Origin: Alphaproteobacteria bacterium
GTDB lineage: Bacteria > Pseudomonadota > Alphaproteobacteria > SHVZ01
Direction: 5' to 3'
Length of the DNA stretch: 32,407 nucleotides
Assembly: GCA_016869375.1 (NCBI GenBank)
Contig: VGEH01000043.1
Span: forward strand, 1-32,407
Shown here: in pieces, positions 24,965 through 32,341 of the stretch
How the letters are laid out: each line of letters opens with the position of its first letter
Position numbering within the stretch: the first letter of the stretch is position 1
Position numbers and translations under genes: made by a program
The notes under the pieces: model-generated
Databases searched by the model: none
What the model was told of the DNA's origin: nothing
Seen by the model: only the letters and a program-made list of their open reading frames with translations

Positions 24965-25170
24965 GACCGCGGTCCCTCGCTATGGGCGTAACGCTCTCGC
25001 GTTCCGCCGCTCGGGGACTGCGCGAGCGCGGGATGCGGAGCTAAGGCGGCAGGCGCGCTCTGGCGCGCCGAGAGACTTAGCGGAAGCAGACCGCACTCAG
25101 CTCGCGTCGGGAGTTCTGAGCGCAGCGAAGTCCCCAAGAGCATTTCACCAGAAGCGCGGGGGCCGTGGTC
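24965..25170 (-). repeat. Hairpin-rich intergenic repeat, copy B
   Basis: This 206-bp element lies between the methyltransferase stop (5 bp away) and the flippase start (directly adjacent). The ends are GACCGCGG (24965) and the complement of GACCACGG (to 25170). It contains a stem GCTAAG (25040-25045)/CTTAGC (25076-25081) spanning 42 nt, also found over 42 nt in copy C, and a shortened hairpin 24985-25008. In that hairpin the T-A pair of copies A and C is changed to C-G on both arms. Its minus-strand end matches the right end of copy A. Confidence 0.85.
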
Positions 25171-25175
25171 TTCCC

Positions 25176-25829
25176 TCATCGCTTCTCCGCCCGCACGAAA
25201 TATCGATACGCGCAAAGATCCCTCGCGAATCCCAAGGTCAGCGCATTCAACACCGCCGACTTCCCTGCGACAGGCGCATCGATTCGCACGATCAACCCCG
25301 CTTGCTGAAACAATTCTGTCACAGAGGAGCGGGTGAAGAACCGGAGGTGGCCGCGATCGAGCGTGCCGGACTCGACGTAGTCGAAACGTCCCTTTAGGGC
25401 GAGCGGCAGCAGCGTACCGACATGCCGGAGATTGGGGATGCAGGCGACGATCGCGCCGCCGGGGGTGAGGCGCCGGGCGAGCCTGTGGACGACCCGCCAG
25501 GGATCGACGAGGTGCTCCAGCACGTCGAGGCAGAGGATGAGGTCGAGATCCCTTGGAATTAGCGCGTCGTCGATCGATTCGACATTGCCCGTGACTACCT
25601 GATCGAGATACGGGCGCGCTCGGTCCGCGGCGCTTGTCTCGATCTCGATTCCGGCGGCCCAGCCGACCAGCCCGCGCTCCTTGAGCCGCGCCAGCGTCGC
25701 TCCTTCGCCGCAGCCGAGCTCAAGCGCCCGCGCCGCCGGCCGCGGCAGCAGGGGAACCACCTCGGCATCCCGGGCATTGGCGAAGTATGCCATCGGCTTG
25801 TCGGCGTAGATCTTGCGGAGGGGATCCAT
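25176..25829 (-). CDS. Class I SAM-dependent methyltransferase
   Basis: The 217-residue protein has the Rossmann methyltransferase motifs: ARALELGCGEGATLARL (motif I, about residues 34-50), GIEIETSAADRARPYL (motif II), LILCLDVLEHLVDPW (motif IV) and LTPGGAIVACIPNLRH, followed by DRGHLRFFTRSSV, a segment common in methyltransferases of polysaccharide clusters (Methyltransf_23-like). It probably methylates a glycan or its lipid-linked precursor; the acceptor is unknown. It is the first gene on the minus strand of the glycan module, with its stop 5 bp from repeat copy B. Confidence 0.87.
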   Translation of the reverse strand: MDPLRKIYADKPMAYFANARDAEVVPLLPRPAARALELGCGEGATLARLKERGLVGWAAGIEIETSAADRARPYLDQVVTGNVESIDDALIPRDLDLILCLDVLEHLVDPWRVVHRLARRLTPGGAIVACIPNLRHVGTLLPLALKGRFDYVESGTLDRGHLRFFTRSSVTELFQQAGLIVRIDAPVAGKSAVLNALTLGFARDLCAYRYFVRAEKR

Positions 25830-25960
25830 AGATGACGACTATATCTCGCCGAAGGCGTTTCGCGCTTCCTAAGCCCCCGATTCTGTGATGCAATTATTTC
25901 CGGCGCGCTGAGCCGCGCCGTCCGTCCGGATCCCCCTCGCCGAACGACCGCCTACTCTAT

Positions 25961-26608
25961 ATGGACAGCCTGCCTACCATCCGCGCCAGCTATCGCCGCC
26001 TTTCGCATGTCTATGACGTGCTCGAAGGTGCGATCTTCCACTCTGGCCGCAAGGATGCGGTCGCCCTCGCCAACAAGCGTCCGAACCAGCGCATCCTCGA
26101 TGTCGGCGTCGGCACCGGCCTGGCACTGCCGCTCTATCGCCCGGATTCCTGGGTAGTCGGGATCGACGCCTCGCCCGAGATGCTGAAGCGCGCGAAGAAG
26201 CGCGTGGCGAGGAAGGGCCTCGCCAATATCGGCGGTCTGCTCGAGATGGACGCGCAGAGCATGGCATTCGCCGACCGCAGCTTCGATGTGGTCGTCGCCA
26301 TGCATGTCGCCTCGGTCGTCCCGGACCCGATGAAGCTGATCAGCAAGATGAAGCGCGTCTGCGTGCCCGGCGGCGACATCGTCGTGGTCAACCACTTCGC
26401 CTCGTCGGGCGGCGTCGCGCGCCTGATCGAGGAGGCCTGCCACCCCTTCGCCGAGGTGATCGGCTTCCGCCCCGATGTGCGGCTGATGCATCTCGCGGAC
26501 GGCGCGCGTCTGCAGATCGTCCAGGTGCGCCGGGTCAATCTCGGCGGCTACTGGCGTCTGGTCCATTTCCGCAACGCGCCGGCCGAGCCCGCGCAGCAGA
26601 ACGCGTAA
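25961..26608 (+). CDS. pmtA: PmtA-like phosphatidylethanolamine N-methyltransferase, copy 1
   Basis: At 215 residues it fits Rhodobacter-type PmtA: SYRRLSHVYDVLEGAIFHSGR, then ILDVGVGTGLALPLYR (SAM motif I), VVGIDASPEMLKRA, LEMDAQSMAFADRSFDVVVA and VPGGDIVVVNHF. The enzyme adds methyl groups to phosphatidylethanolamine to give phosphatidylcholine at the membrane. The start ATG 25961 has no obvious ribosome-binding site. A related gene follows after 9 bp, so two PmtA paralogues are co-transcribed. In this copy motif I has LDVG where copy 2 has LEVG; the two share roughly half of their motif residues by eye. Confidence 0.82.
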   Translation: MDSLPTIRASYRRLSHVYDVLEGAIFHSGRKDAVALANKRPNQRILDVGVGTGLALPLYRPDSWVVGIDASPEMLKRAKKRVARKGLANIGGLLEMDAQSMAFADRSFDVVVAMHVASVVPDPMKLISKMKRVCVPGGDIVVVNHFASSGGVARLIEEACHPFAEVIGFRPDVRLMHLADGARLQIVQVRRVNLGGYWRLVHFRNAPAEPAQQNA

Positions 26609-26617
26609 AGCACAGTC

Positions 26618-27235
26618 ATGGAACTCGACCTGATCCGCCGCCTCTACGGCAAGGGCGCGCGGATCTACGACGCTGTGTTCGGCCCGCTGCTCGACCGCGG
26701 CCGCCACGCGGTGGTAGAGGCGATCAACGAGAGCGACGTCCGCTCGGTGCTCGAGGTCGGCGTCGGCACCGGCCTTTCGCTGCCGCTCTACCGTCGCGAT
26801 CTCCGCATCACCGCCATCGACCTCTCGCCGGAGATGCTGACCAAGGCGCGCGAACGCGCCCGCGACCTGCCTCAGGTCGAAGCGATCCACGAGATGGACG
26901 CGCAGAACCTGACCTTTCCCGATGCGAGCTTCGATGCGGTGGTGGCGATGTACGTCGCGGCGGTCGTGCCGGATATGGGCCGGCTGTTCCGCGAGCTCAG
27001 GCGCGTCTGCAAGCCCGGCGGGCTGATTCTCGTGGTGAACCACCTAGCAGCGGAGGCGGGCGTGCTCGGGGCCTTCGACCGGCTGGTGGCGCCGGCGAGC
27101 CGGGCCATGGCGATCCGCTCGGACCTCAGGCTCAAGACCCTGGTCGACACCGCCGGCCTCGCGGTCGAGAGTGTCGAGGATGCCGGCATCGGCGGCTACA
27201 TCAAGCTGGTGCGTTTCCGCAACCACCCAGCGTAA
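26618..27235 (+). CDS. pmtA: PmtA-like phosphatidylethanolamine N-methyltransferase, copy 2
   Basis: The 205-residue protein has the same motif order: RRLYGKGARIYDAVFGPLLDRGR, VLEVGVGTGLSLPLYRRD, ITAIDLSPEMLTKARE, HEMDAQNLTFPDASFDAVVA and VCKPGGLILVVNHLA. The YDAVFG...LDRGR start is the PmtA signature and is closer to the Rhodobacter enzyme than copy 1. The pair may divide the three methylation steps, as known for multiple Pmt enzymes in Bradyrhizobium; inference. It begins 9 bp after copy 1. The 130 bp before degP hold no clear gene. Confidence 0.85.
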   Translation: MELDLIRRLYGKGARIYDAVFGPLLDRGRHAVVEAINESDVRSVLEVGVGTGLSLPLYRRDLRITAIDLSPEMLTKARERARDLPQVEAIHEMDAQNLTFPDASFDAVVAMYVAAVVPDMGRLFRELRRVCKPGGLILVVNHLAAEAGVLGAFDRLVAPASRAMAIRSDLRLKTLVDTAGLAVESVEDAGIGGYIKLVRFRNHPA

Positions 27236-27365
27236 CCGAGTACCGCGCCAGCCGTGCGGCAACCTCAATTTTTCTTAATGTCCCGGTAAGGCAACGCCGA
27301 GGCGGCCGACCCCATTCTCTTGTCAGCATTTCCTGGGCACAGCGCCCATGACAGGAGGAGTTTCG

Positions 27366-28898
27366 ATGAGCCAGACCCCCGAACGGAGCCGGTCGCCGCG
27401 CCTGAAGAGGCTGGCGGCCGCCCTGATGATCACCACCGTGCTGGGCGGCGGCCTCGGCAGCTATGCCTGGTCGCAGCAGGCAGTTCCGCCGGTGGCCGCG
27501 CCGACCACGGCGCCGACCCCCTATGGCATCCCGCAGCTCGGATTTGCCGATCTCGCCGAGAAGGTGAGGCCGGCGGTCGTCAACATCTCGGCCACCGAGC
27601 GCACTGCGAGCGGCAACATGGACATGCGCCAGATGCCGCGCATGCCGAAGCAGATGGAAGAGATGTTCCGCCGCTACCTCGAAGGCCAGCGCGGCGAGGG
27701 CCAGAGCGAGGAGCGCCGGCGCGCCCGCCGCTCCGCCGGCTCGGGTTTCATCTTCGATCCCGCCGGCTGGATCATCACCAACAATCACGTCGTCGACGGT
27801 GCCAGCAAGGTCCAGGTGACGCTCGATGACGGCTCTAGCTACACGGCGACCGTTCGCGGCACCGACGACAAGGTCGATTTGGCGGTGCTGAAGATCGACG
27901 CGCCGAAGCCGCTGCCCTACCTGCAGCTCGGCAACTCCGATGCCGCCCGCGTCGGCGACTGGGTGTTGGCGGTGGGCAATCCCTTCGGTCTCGGCGGCAG
28001 CGTGAGCGCCGGCATCATCTCCGCGCATAACCGCAACCTGCATGCCGGCCCCTACGACGACTTCCTGCAGATCGATGCCTCGATCAACCCTGGCAATTCG
28101 GGCGGGCCGGTCTTCAATCAGCAGGGCCAGGTCATCGGCGTCTCGACCGCGATCTACTCGCCGACCGGCGCTTCCGTCGGCATCGGCTTCGCGATCCCGT
28201 CGAATTTGGTGGCGCGCGTCGTCAACGAGCTCCGCGAGCACGGCAGCGTCTCGCGCGGCTGGCTCGGCGTGCAGATGCAGCCGCTGAACGACCAGCTCGC
28301 CCAGGCGCTGGGACGCCCGAACAACAACGGCGTCGTCATCAACCGTGTCGAGGAAGACTCGCCGGCGGCGAAGGCGAAGCTGCAGCAGGGCGACGTGATC
28401 ATCGCCTATGACGGCAAGCCGATCCGCAGCCCGCGCGATCTCGCGGTCGCGGTCGGCGACACCAAGGCGGGCACGACCTCGCGCGTGACCGTGTGGCGCG
28501 AGGGCCGCGAGCGCGCGATCAACGTCACCATCGGCTCGCCTCAGGCCAGGCAGCAGAAGCAGGCCGAGGCGACCGGCGACGACGTGCAGCAGAGCGACCA
28601 GCCGGTGGCGGGTCTCGCCTTCGCGCCGCTCTCCAACGAGAGGAAGCGTCAGCTCGAGCTTCCGGCTTCGGCCAAGGGCGTGCTGGTCCAGCGCGTGGCG
28701 CCGGACAGCCGTGCGGCCGAGAGCGGCATCGAGCGCGGCGACGTGATCGTGCGCATCGGCGACGAGCCGGTGACGACGCCGGCCGAGGCGACGGCCAAGA
28801 TCAGGAAGGCGCAGAGCGAGAAGAAGCCCGCCGTGCTCCTGCTGGTCATGCGCGAAGGCAACACCTACTATGTTGCGGTTCCGATCGCCCAGAGCTGA
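27366..28898 (+). CDS. degP: Do-family periplasmic serine protease (DegP/HtrA)
   Basis: The 510-residue protein has an N-terminal hydrophobic signal or anchor (about 15-33), a Pro-rich linker, a trypsin-like domain with catalytic H141 (TNNHVVDG), D171 (DLAVLKI) and S245 (NPGNSGGPVF), and two PDZ domains (about 290-385 and 415-500). A segment of Met/Arg/Glu-rich residues (about 85-122) precedes the protease core, as in Do-type enzymes. It degrades misfolded envelope proteins. AGGAGGAG lies before the ATG, a very strong site. An upstream in-frame codon gives 6 more residues but has no such site. A terminator follows, then a two-component pair that may sense envelope stress. Confidence 0.95.
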   Translation: MSQTPERSRSPRLKRLAAALMITTVLGGGLGSYAWSQQAVPPVAAPTTAPTPYGIPQLGFADLAEKVRPAVVNISATERTASGNMDMRQMPRMPKQMEEMFRRYLEGQRGEGQSEERRRARRSAGSGFIFDPAGWIITNNHVVDGASKVQVTLDDGSSYTATVRGTDDKVDLAVLKIDAPKPLPYLQLGNSDAARVGDWVLAVGNPFGLGGSVSAGIISAHNRNLHAGPYDDFLQIDASINPGNSGGPVFNQQGQVIGVSTAIYSPTGASVGIGFAIPSNLVARVVNELREHGSVSRGWLGVQMQPLNDQLAQALGRPNNNGVVINRVEEDSPAAKAKLQQGDVIIAYDGKPIRSPRDLAVAVGDTKAGTTSRVTVWREGRERAINVTIGSPQARQQKQAEATGDDVQQSDQPVAGLAFAPLSNERKRQLELPASAKGVLVQRVAPDSRAAESGIERGDVIVRIGDEPVTTPAEATAKIRKAQSEKKPAVLLLVMREGNTYYVAVPIAQS

Positions 28899-28924
28899 TC
28901 GCGCACGGATTGAATGACGTCGGC

Positions 28925-28958
28925 GGCCGGGACGAGAGATCGTCCCGGCCGTTTTCTT
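28925..28958 (+). terminator. Rho-independent terminator between degP and the response regulator gene
   Basis: GGCCGGGACG and CGTCCCGGCC form a perfect 10-bp stem with a 6-nt loop, followed by GTTTTCTT. It begins 26 bp after the degP stop and ends 9 bp before the response regulator ATG, so the terminator T run and the following AGGAG site are adjacent. It may stop most transcripts after degP; any readthrough would express the two-component genes. Confidence 0.85.
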
Positions 28959-28967
28959 GAGGAGTCC

Positions 28968-29651
28968 ATGAAGATCCTTCTGGTCGAGGACAACGAACGC
29001 GTCGCCGAGTTCGTCGCCAAGGGGCTCAAGGAATCGGGCCATGTCCTCGATCACGCGGCGAACGGGCGCGACGGACTCTTCCTGGCCTCGAGCGAGAACT
29101 ACGACGCAATCATCCTCGACCGCATGCTGCCGGGCGGCATCGACGGGCTCGGCATCATCGAGGCGCTGCGCAAGACCGGCAACCGCACGCCGATCCTGAT
29201 CCTCTCGGCGCTGGCCGAGGTCGACGACCGCATCCGCGGCCTCAAGGCGGGCGGCGACGACTACCTGACCAAGCCCTTCGCCTTCGGCGAGCTCGCGGCG
29301 CGTCTCGACGCCCTGCTCCGCCGTTCCCAGCGCGTCGAGGCCGAGACGGTGCTCGCGGTCGGCGATCTCCGCATGGACCTGCTGGCGCGCCACGTCACGC
29401 GCGCCGGCAAGGCGATCGACCTGCAGCCGCGCGAGTTCAAGCTGCTCGAGTTCCTGATGCGCTACGCCGACCAGGCGGTGACGCGTACCATGCTGCTCGA
29501 AAATGTCTGGGACTATCACTTCGACCCGCAGACCAACGTGATCGACGCGCATATCTCGAAGCTGCGCCAGAAGATCGACGCGCCCTTCGAGAGGCCGCTC
29601 CTGCACACGCTCCGCGGCGTCGGCTACAAGCTCTCGGCGGCGCAGGCGTGA
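28968..29651 (+). CDS. OmpR-family response regulator
   Basis: This 227-residue protein has a receiver domain with the acidic pocket in LLVEDNE, the phosphorylation site D51 in AIILDRMLPGG and the conserved lysine K102 in YLTKPFAFGEL. The winged-helix effector includes LQPREFKLLEFLMRY and NVIDAHISKLRQKID, ending HTLRGVGYKL. It acts as a DNA-binding regulator controlled by the kinase encoded next. A shorter start at ATG 28968, preceded by GAGGAG, is chosen over an upstream frame extension that would cover the terminator. Its stop overlaps the kinase GTG start (GTGA). Confidence 0.94.
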   Translation: MKILLVEDNERVAEFVAKGLKESGHVLDHAANGRDGLFLASSENYDAIILDRMLPGGIDGLGIIEALRKTGNRTPILILSALAEVDDRIRGLKAGGDDYLTKPFAFGELAARLDALLRRSQRVEAETVLAVGDLRMDLLARHVTRAGKAIDLQPREFKLLEFLMRYADQAVTRTMLLENVWDYHFDPQTNVIDAHISKLRQKIDAPFERPLLHTLRGVGYKLSAAQA

Positions 29652-31006
29652 CTCGTCTGCTCCGCTCGACGTCGGTCAGGCTCGCGCTCGGCTATGCTTT
29701 CCTGTTCATCCTTTCCTCCGCGCTGCTCGGCGGCTTCCTGTGGTGGCGCACCACCGGATATCTCGACAGGGCGGTCGAGGATGTGATCGTCGCGGACACG
29801 CGGGCGATCGGCGACCGGCTGCGCGATTTCGGCCTGGCGGGCGCGGTCGAGGTCGTAAATGCGCGCGTGCGCCGTGTCGGCGACGAGCGTGCGATCTATC
29901 TCCTGACCGATCCGCGCAAGAACCCCGTCACCGGCAATCTCGCGGCTTGGCCGACCGATGTCGCCGATCGTCCGGGCTGGTACCAGGCGAGCCTCGTGCG
30001 GGACGGCACGCGGCGGCTCACGCGCATCCTCTATGTGCAGCTTCCGAACAATTTCCGCCTGCTGGTCGGGCGCGACGTTGAGGACCGCGAGGCGCTGCGC
30101 GAGCTCGTGGTCAACGCCCTCGCCTGGGCGGCGGCGGCGGCGATCGGGCTTGCCATCCTCGGCGGCTTCCTCGTGCGCCGTGCCGCGCTCGCGCGCATCG
30201 AGGTGATCAACCGCACCGCCTCGGAGATCGTGACGGGCGACCTCGCGCGGCGCCTGCCGACGCATCGAGCGCCGGGCGACGAGTTCGACCAGCTCGCGGT
30301 GATCATCAACGGCATGCTGGACCAGATCCAGCAGCTGGTCGAAGGCCTGCAATCGACCAGCCATGCGATCGCGCATGATCTGCGTACGCCGCTGGCCGAG
30401 CTGCGCGGCCGTCTCGAAAGCCTGCTGCGCCGGCGCCCGCATTCGGAAGCGGCGTTCGAAGAGGTCCAGGATGCGGTTGCCGACGTCGATCGCGTCATCG
30501 AGATCTTCAACGCATTGCTGCGGCTGGCGGAGATCGACTCCGGCCTGCGCCGCTCCGGCTTCAGCCGCGTCGACATCAGGACCGTGGCGGAGGAGGCGGC
30601 GGAGCTCTACCGGCCGATCATCGAAGAAAGGGGTGCCAGCCTCGCGCTCGAAGCGCCGGAGAGCCTGGGCCTGGAGGGCGATCCCTTCCTGATCGCGCAG
30701 GCGATCGGCAATCTTCTCGACAATGCCGCCAAGGTGGCTCCGCCGGAGAGCGCGGTCACGCTCTCGGTGTCACGTCGGGATACGCAGATCGAGATTGCGG
30801 TATCCGATCGCGGGCCGGGCATTCCAGATGAGGAGAAGCCGCGCGTTACCGAGCGCTTCTTCCGCGGCGACGCGGCGCGAAACACCGTCGGCTCAGGGCT
30901 CGGCCTGAGCCTGGTCGCCGCCGTCGCGCGGCTGCATGGTGGATCGCTGGTGCTTGAAGACAACGATCCGGGGTTGCGGGCGAGGTTGTTGCTGCCGGCC
31001 GCCTGA
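29648..31006 (+). CDS. Sensor histidine kinase (EnvZ/PhoQ-like, HAMP-HisKA-HATPase)
   Basis: The 452-residue membrane kinase has transmembrane helices at about 10-33 and 153-176, a periplasmic loop of about 120 residues between them, a HAMP linker, and the phosphorylation site H243 in HDLRTPLAEL. The ATPase domain contains NLLDNAAK (N355/N359), DRGPGIP (387-393) and GSGLGLSL (415-422). It starts with GTG 29648 in the GTGA overlap with the response regulator. The sensed signal is not visible; the nearby degP suggests envelope stress. A hairpin-rich repeat begins 1 bp after its stop. Confidence 0.94.
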   Translation: MTRLLRSTSVRLALGYAFLFILSSALLGGFLWWRTTGYLDRAVEDVIVADTRAIGDRLRDFGLAGAVEVVNARVRRVGDERAIYLLTDPRKNPVTGNLAAWPTDVADRPGWYQASLVRDGTRRLTRILYVQLPNNFRLLVGRDVEDREALRELVVNALAWAAAAAIGLAILGGFLVRRAALARIEVINRTASEIVTGDLARRLPTHRAPGDEFDQLAVIINGMLDQIQQLVEGLQSTSHAIAHDLRTPLAELRGRLESLLRRRPHSEAAFEEVQDAVADVDRVIEIFNALLRLAEIDSGLRRSGFSRVDIRTVAEEAAELYRPIIEERGASLALEAPESLGLEGDPFLIAQAIGNLLDNAAKVAPPESAVTLSVSRRDTQIEIAVSDRGPGIPDEEKPRVTERFFRGDAARNTVGSGLGLSLVAAVARLHGGSLVLEDNDPGLRARLLLPAA

Positions 31007-31007
31007 A

Positions 31008-31190
31008 GGCCACGGTCGCTCGCTTGATGCGTCCCGCTTCGCTAAGTCTCTCGGTGCGCAAGAGCGCGCCTGCCGCCTTAGCTCACAGTCCGCGCTCGCG
31101 GCTCGGACTTCCCCGAGCGGCGAAATGCGGCGGCTCGATGCGCAGCATCGTAGCGGGAGCATTTCGCCATCAAGCTCGGGGTCCGCGGCC
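31008..31190 (+). repeat. Hairpin-rich intergenic repeat, copy C
   Basis: This 183-bp element lies between the kinase stop and the stop of the convergent gene at 31198, 1 and 7 bp away. The ends are GGCCACGG and CCGCGGCC. It holds a GCTAAG/CTTAGC stem (31041-31082), AGTCCG/CGGACT (31087-31109) and the 50-nt nested hairpin GGCGAAATGC/GCATTTCGCC (31119-31168) enclosing CGATGC/GCATCG. It is the most complete copy: its hairpins match parts of copies A and B. Confidence 0.88.
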
Positions 31191-31197
31191 TTACTCT

Positions 31198-31803
31198 TTA
31201 CTCCGCCGCGCGCTTATACCTGTTGCGCTCGGCCTCGGCTTCTTCCGACGAATAGGGCGGCGCGTCGGGGTCGAAGCGTTCCCAGCCGCCGCTCTTGTAC
31301 AGTCGCGCGCGTTCCTCGGGGTCGATCGCGCCGGTGCGGCGGTAGATCGGATCGACCATGGGGCCGAGCGCTTCCTCGCCGCGCGCGGTCACCAGCGTGC
31401 CGCCGCGGCGCACGCCCTCGGCATAGACATGCGCGTGCTCCTCGCTGACGCCGTGATGGGTCAGCGCACCGATGATGCCGCCGGTGGCGGCACCGGCAAC
31501 CGCGCCGGCCGCGGCTCCCGCGATAGTCGAGACCAGCCAGCCAGCGGCGACCACCGGGCCCACGCCGGGTATCGCCATGATGCCAAGCCCGGTGAGGAGC
31601 CCGGCGCCGCCGCCGATGACGGTACCGATCTTGGCGCCGGTGCCGGCCGGCGTGGATTCGGCGGGAATGGGTTCGTAACGGCCATCGGGGTCGCGGCCGA
31701 TCAGGCTGATGTCTTCGTACGGAACGCCGGCGGCGCGGAGATCGGCGACGGCACGCGTCGCATCGTCGTAGCGGTCGTAAAGACCGGGATAGACTCTCGG
31801 CAT
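31198..31803 (-). CDS. General-stress-protein 17M-like domain protein with glycine-zipper
   Basis: The 201-residue protein starts with a general-stress-like domain (YDRYDDATRAVADLRAAGVPYEDISLIGRD), which occurs in YflT/GSP17M-type proteins. A Gly/Ala-rich hydrophobic stretch (about 55-113) follows, with AGAAAGAVAGAATGGIIGAL, probably a membrane-inserting glycine zipper. A charged tail ends YSSEEAEAERNRYKRA. A strong GAGGAGGAG site lies before the ATG. Function in stress or membrane association is suggested by the family only. Confidence 0.85.
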   Translation of the reverse strand: MPRVYPGLYDRYDDATRAVADLRAAGVPYEDISLIGRDPDGRYEPIPAESTPAGTGAKIGTVIGGGAGLLTGLGIMAIPGVGPVVAAGWLVSTIAGAAAGAVAGAATGGIIGALTHHGVSEEHAHVYAEGVRRGGTLVTARGEEALGPMVDPIYRRTGAIDPEERARLYKSGGWERFDPDAPPYSSEEAEAERNRYKRAAE

Positions 31804-31824
31804 GGAAAGCTCCTCCTCGTGCGT

Positions 31825-32256
31825 CTAGTTCGCGACGACGTTGCCCTGGTAGTCGAGCGCGATGGAGACGGACTTGCCGTCCTTCATCGCCGTGCCGCGC
31901 CAGATGGATTTGTCGTCCTTCTTGAGCCCGCTCACATTGGTGAAGCCGCGCGCTTCGATGCGCGCCTTGGCCTGGGACTCGGTGAAGGAATTGGCGCCGG
32001 CGACCGGCGCGCCCGGCGGGATCTTCGGCGTCGCCGGAACCTCGGCGGTGGAGTTCGCGGGGTTCGGCGTCAGCACGGTGCCGGGCACCGTCTGTGTCGG
32101 CGCTGCCGGCGCGGGTGCTTGCGCGGTCGAGGGCTGGCCTGGAACGGCTGCCTTCGGACCCGCGACGGTCGGCGGCGGCGGCCCCGGCGGTGTGGTCTGT
32201 GCGATGGCGAAGGACGCGACGGCGACCGACGCGGTGACGATCACGAGCTTGAGCAT
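31825..32256 (-). CDS. Secreted PepSY-like protein with Pro/Ala-rich linker
   Basis: From ATG 32256 the product has 143 residues. It has a signal peptide (MLKLVIVTASVAVASFAIAQ, cut after about residue 20), a long Pro/Ala/Thr linker, and a C-terminal PepSY-like unit: FTESQAKARIEARGFTNVSG, then LKKDDKSIWRGTAMKDGKSVSIALD and YQGNVV. The upstream open frame reaches 32337 and enters the IS end; a GAAGGGAG site before 32256 and the signal peptide fix the start. It is probably periplasmic. The IS element ends 55 bp upstream, so its original promoter may be lost. Confidence 0.85.
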   Translation of the reverse strand: MLKLVIVTASVAVASFAIAQTTPPGPPPPTVAGPKAAVPGQPSTAQAPAPAAPTQTVPGTVLTPNPANSTAEVPATPKIPPGAPVAGANSFTESQAKARIEARGFTNVSGLKKDDKSIWRGTAMKDGKSVSIALDYQGNVVAN

Positions 32257-32311
32257 GGCTGGGCTCCCTTCAACGCGAGGTGATCGGGGAGAAAACGCGA
32301 GGCGCTTGCGA

Positions 32312-32335
32312 GGTCCTGTCCAGAATCTTTCGCAC
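32312..32335 (+). repeat. Terminal inverted repeat of the IS256-family element (transposase-stop end)
   Basis: Read inward from 32312 it starts GGTCCTGTCCAG and matches 19 of 24 positions with the other terminal repeat at 157-180, including 15 identical bases (32321-32335). Confidence 0.7.
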
Positions 32336-32341
32336 ATTTGA

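Noticed and set aside
27201..29606. 801-residue open frame on the minus strand opposite degP and the response regulator
   Set aside because: Antisense to firmly identified genes, low-complexity composition, no ribosome-binding site.
32260..32312. Outward promoter from the IS end driving the PepSY-like gene
   Set aside because: TGGACA occurs near the tip, but no -10 element is found at the right distance in the 55-bp gap.
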